DNA of 38,046 bases from an uncultured Prevotella sp. (GTDB taxonomy: Bacteria; Bacteroidota; Bacteroidia; Bacteroidales; Bacteroidaceae), in assembly GCA_902497035.1 (NCBI GenBank), contig CABVDL010000016.1, positions 1-38,046 of the forward strand, written 5' to 3'. Shown in pieces: positions 35,915 through 38,046 of the stretch (position 1 is its first letter; the number at the start of each line of letters is the position of its first letter). Position numbers and translations under genes: made by a program. The notes beneath the pieces are model-generated. The model was given only the letters and a program-made list of their open reading frames with translations, was not told the DNA's origin and searched no databases.

Positions 35915-35923
35915 TGTTTGGCT

Positions 35924-38046
35924 TTAGAAGAATCCTTTGTCGTAGTCCTTGTTGTTGATCTTCTTCTCCGCGTTGTTCTGCTTACCTGAGAAGAAGTTGT
36001 AGCTCAGGGTGATGCAGAAGGTGCGCTTCTGGCTGGTGACACTGTTCCATCCATGCTTGTCAAGGACGTTGTTATCGAGGATGTTGTTGTTGTATTTTGC
36101 GGCGGCAAAGGGGAAGATGCAGAGCAGTCCGACCATGAGTTGCTTCTTCTGATAGAAGACCATGATGTTCTGCGTGTTCTCGGCCGAGTTGATGAAGCTG
36201 CCGCTGAGCATCTTGTGCGGGATGCGCTGGTAGTACTCAGCTCCCCAGCAGCCCTTACGTACGTCCACGGTCCAGGCTAGCGGGAGATAGCGGTGGCGGT
36301 GGATACCGATGATGTCGCTACTCTCCTTCTGCCACCTGTAGCCACTCTCTAACTGTATCGACAGCAGGTCGTTGCTGAAGGGTCGGAGGGTTAACGAACC
36401 CGTGAAGCCATAGTTGAGCAGGTAGTCGCAGTTCTCGTCCCGTCCCACGATGACGCGTTCGTTGCCCAGGGTCTGCCATTGGTAGTAGGTGCTGAAGTCG
36501 TCGTCAATCTTTCTGACATCAGCGGTCAGGTCCATGTTGAGCCAGGGCAGGTTGAGCGAGTAGGTGAGGCTGAGGTTCTTGTCGAGTGCGCACTTCAGCC
36601 AGGGATTGCCCGAGTAGATGAGTCCGGGAATGGTCATCGTTCTGTTGTTGCTCAGACTGGAGATGTTGGGCGTGATGGTCGACATCTTGCCAAACAGTCG
36701 CAGGGCACCGTTCTTTACGTTGTAGGTGAGCAGGGCCTCGGGCGTGAAGTAGAGCTTGTGGTAGTGGGTGTCGTCGTTGCTCGTGTTGATATAGGTGGCC
36801 CCGAGGCTCAGGCGATAGCCTATCTTGTCGATGTTGCCGTTGAGCTGTGCGTAGGCGTAGTGCTTGTCGTCGGTGGCGTGGTACTTGTATTCTTCGTAGT
36901 TGGAGAGCAGGTTGCTGATGCGGTAGTCCGACTTCGCCAGCGTGGCTTTGTATCCGAGAGCGAGCTGCGTGCTGCCCCAGTCCTTGGTATAAGCAGCTTC
37001 CCCAATGAGCGAATATTTGTTGTTGTGCTGCCGCATGTCGTCATCGAGCGTGAGCTCCGTCCCGGTGTTCTGGATGTTGTGTACATGCTGGCTGTTGTGG
37101 AAGAGGGTAGCTACGGCGTTGAGCGTGATTTCGTGGCCTCCGGGCAGTTTGCGGTCGAAGTAGAGGTCGAGAGACGGCGAGAAGCTGTTCTGCCGCTGCC
37201 GCTTGTCCTGCGTGCCGTTCTGCCACAACGGATTGCCTTGGGCATTGACCGTCATGCCACTGTTCCAAAACCATGTGAAGATGGTGGGTGTGAACTTCGC
37301 CTGGAAGTTGAGGCTGTCACCGCGGGTGAAGAGGTACTTCAGGTTGAAGTCGTGGTTTGCATAGCCGAAGTGGTAGGTGCCGCTGTAGTCATAGGTAGCC
37401 TGCTTGTCACCATCTTTGAAGGTGTAGACTTCTTGTTCGTCGCAGTCCGGTGCGTTGCGCAGCTCGAGTGAATAGTCGAACGAGAACTGATGGTGGCCGT
37501 GGTTGTATTTGATGTAGGCATTGGTGTTGTTGAATCCATCCTTTGTGCCCTGCCAGCCATCGAATCCCGCAGCGTAGCCGTTCTCGGTGGCGCGGGTGTG
37601 GATGTCTAGCACGGTGCCGGCATCAGCATAACGGGCTGGCGGCACTACATAATAATCTACATTGCGGATGTCTTTGGGTCGTAAGGCTTTCAGGTCGTTG
37701 TCGTTGGCTTCAATGCCGTTGATGAGAATCTTCAGCGACTTGCCCGAGAGCGTGGCTATTTTACCGCTGAGGAGATCGAGACGCAGGCCTGGGAGCGTGG
37801 CGACAAGTTGCTGTCCCTGGCGTGCGGCTTTCATCTGCGCTTCGGAGAAGGTGAAGACATTGCGGTCTTCGCGCTCCACCTTGTGGCGGCCCTTCACGGT
37901 CACCGTCTTCAGTTGGTAGGCATCGGGGCGCATCGTCAGCACGCCGAGTTGCGCCGTGCTGACATGGCGTACCACGCGGCGGTATCCGATGCAGGTGAGG
38001 CTGACGAGCACGTCGGTGGGGCGGCAGGGGATGACGAAGTCGCCCG
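35924..38046 (-). CDS. outer-membrane beta-barrel (TonB-receptor-like) protein, N-terminus outside window
   Basis: The reading frame is open to the right edge, so the start and signal peptide are missing. The visible 707 or so residues begin in a carboxypeptidase-regulatory-like domain (LVSLTCIGYRRVV), continue with a link AYQLKTVTVKGRHKVER, a plug-like domain (LVATLPGLRLDLLSGKIATL, KILINGIEAND, IRNVDYYVVPPARYADAG) and a long barrel, and end NNKDYDKGFF with a terminal Phe. This layout fits the Bacteroidetes outer-membrane beta-barrel family related to TonB receptors, and differs from SusC in its shorter plug and in having no susD next to it. A GTG at 38011 is not the true start because the domain continues past it. 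It converges with the operon on its left. Confidence 0.85.
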   Translation of the reverse strand, partial: GDFVIPCRPTDVLVSLTCIGYRRVVRHVSTAQLGVLTMRPDAYQLKTVTVKGRHKVEREDRNVFTFSEAQMKAARQGQQLVATLPGLRLDLLSGKIATLSGKSLKILINGIEANDNDLKALRPKDIRNVDYYVVPPARYADAGTVLDIHTRATENGYAAGFDGWQGTKDGFNNTNAYIKYNHGHHQFSFDYSLELRNAPDCDEQEVYTFKDGDKQATYDYSGTYHFGYANHDFNLKYLFTRGDSLNFQAKFTPTIFTWFWNSGMTVNAQGNPLWQNGTQDKRQRQNSFSPSLDLYFDRKLPGGHEITLNAVATLFHNSQHVHNIQNTGTELTLDDDMRQHNNKYSLIGEAAYTKDWGSTQLALGYKATLAKSDYRISNLLSNYEEYKYHATDDKHYAYAQLNGNIDKIGYRLSLGATYINTSNDDTHYHKLYFTPEALLTYNVKNGALRLFGKMSTITPNISSLSNNRTMTIPGLIYSGNPWLKCALDKNLSLTYSLNLPWLNMDLTADVRKIDDDFSTYYQWQTLGNERVIVGRDENCDYLLNYGFTGSLTLRPFSNDLLSIQLESGYRWQKESSDIIGIHRHRYLPLAWTVDVRKGCWGAEYYQRIPHKMLSGSFINSAENTQNIMVFYQKKQLMVGLLCIFPFAAAKYNNNILDNNVLDKHGWNSVTSQKRTFCITLSYNFFSGKQNNAEKKINNKDYDKGFF

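Noticed and set aside
36479..37471. 330-codon frame on the + strand
   Set aside because: It is fully opposite the outer-membrane barrel gene, has a low-complexity Val/Glu-rich composition, and no start context.
1..38046. CRISPR array, rRNA genes or intact transposon
   Set aside because: No regularly spaced direct repeats with unique spacers, no rRNA sequence, and only a transposase fragment were seen.

Overview
The window reads as a chromosomal segment of a Bacteroidales bacterium, most plausibly Prevotella-like. Three signs point there: TTG-N20-TAnnTTTG promoters, SusC/SusD pairs with acidic-flanked lipoprotein signals, and secreted proteins ending in a type IX-like G-[IL]-Y-[IV]-x-N-G-[KR]-K tail. 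Nearly all genes lie on the + strand; only the edge tRNA, a transposase scrap and the last gene are on the - strand.

Region 1 (1-3.7 kb): a partial tRNA-Met(CAT) with its own promoter; an anaerobic sulfatase-maturating radical SAM enzyme; a secreted type IX-like protein whose signal peptide is knocked out of frame at a run of seven G; and a 61-residue peptide of unknown function.

Region 2 (3.7-24.0 kb): a glycosaminoglycan utilisation locus. It runs SusC, SusD, a putative surface glycan-binding lipoprotein, a PL8 chondroitin/hyaluronan lyase, a GH88 unsaturated glucuronyl hydrolase, a Ser-type sulfatase, a beta-helix protein (candidate extra lyase), an unknown secreted protein, a hybrid two-component regulator and an N-acetylhexosamine 1-kinase overlapping it. 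The inferred flow is surface capture and lyase cleavage, import, desulfation, GH88 cleavage, and phosphorylation of the released GalNAc/GlcNAc. The sulfatase has Ser in its active-site motif, so it should need the maturase of region 1. Two different 9-bp tandem arrays sit directly before the beta-helix gene and the unknown secreted gene, and a 36-codon upstream ORF overlaps the regulator start.

Region 3 (24.0-26.6 kb): visibly more AT-rich, with a scrap of an IS1380-like transposase, a low-molecular-weight protein tyrosine phosphatase and a DUF2207-type membrane protein. An inverted repeat flanks the promoter of the DUF2207 gene.

Region 4 (26.6-35.8 kb): a second Sus-like operon made of a glycerophosphodiester phosphodiesterase, a calcineurin-like phosphoesterase lipoprotein, SusC, SusD and a BACON-type lipoprotein, closed by a terminator. 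It has no recognisable glycoside hydrolase, lyase or regulator. Its single candidate promoter lies between perfect 13-bp inverted repeats, the right one ending at the first start codon. I regard this as the least conventional system in the window: a candidate importer for phosphodiester-containing ligands under an operator or invertible promoter.

Region 5 (35.8-38.0 kb): a convergent outer-membrane beta-barrel gene, cut by the window edge.
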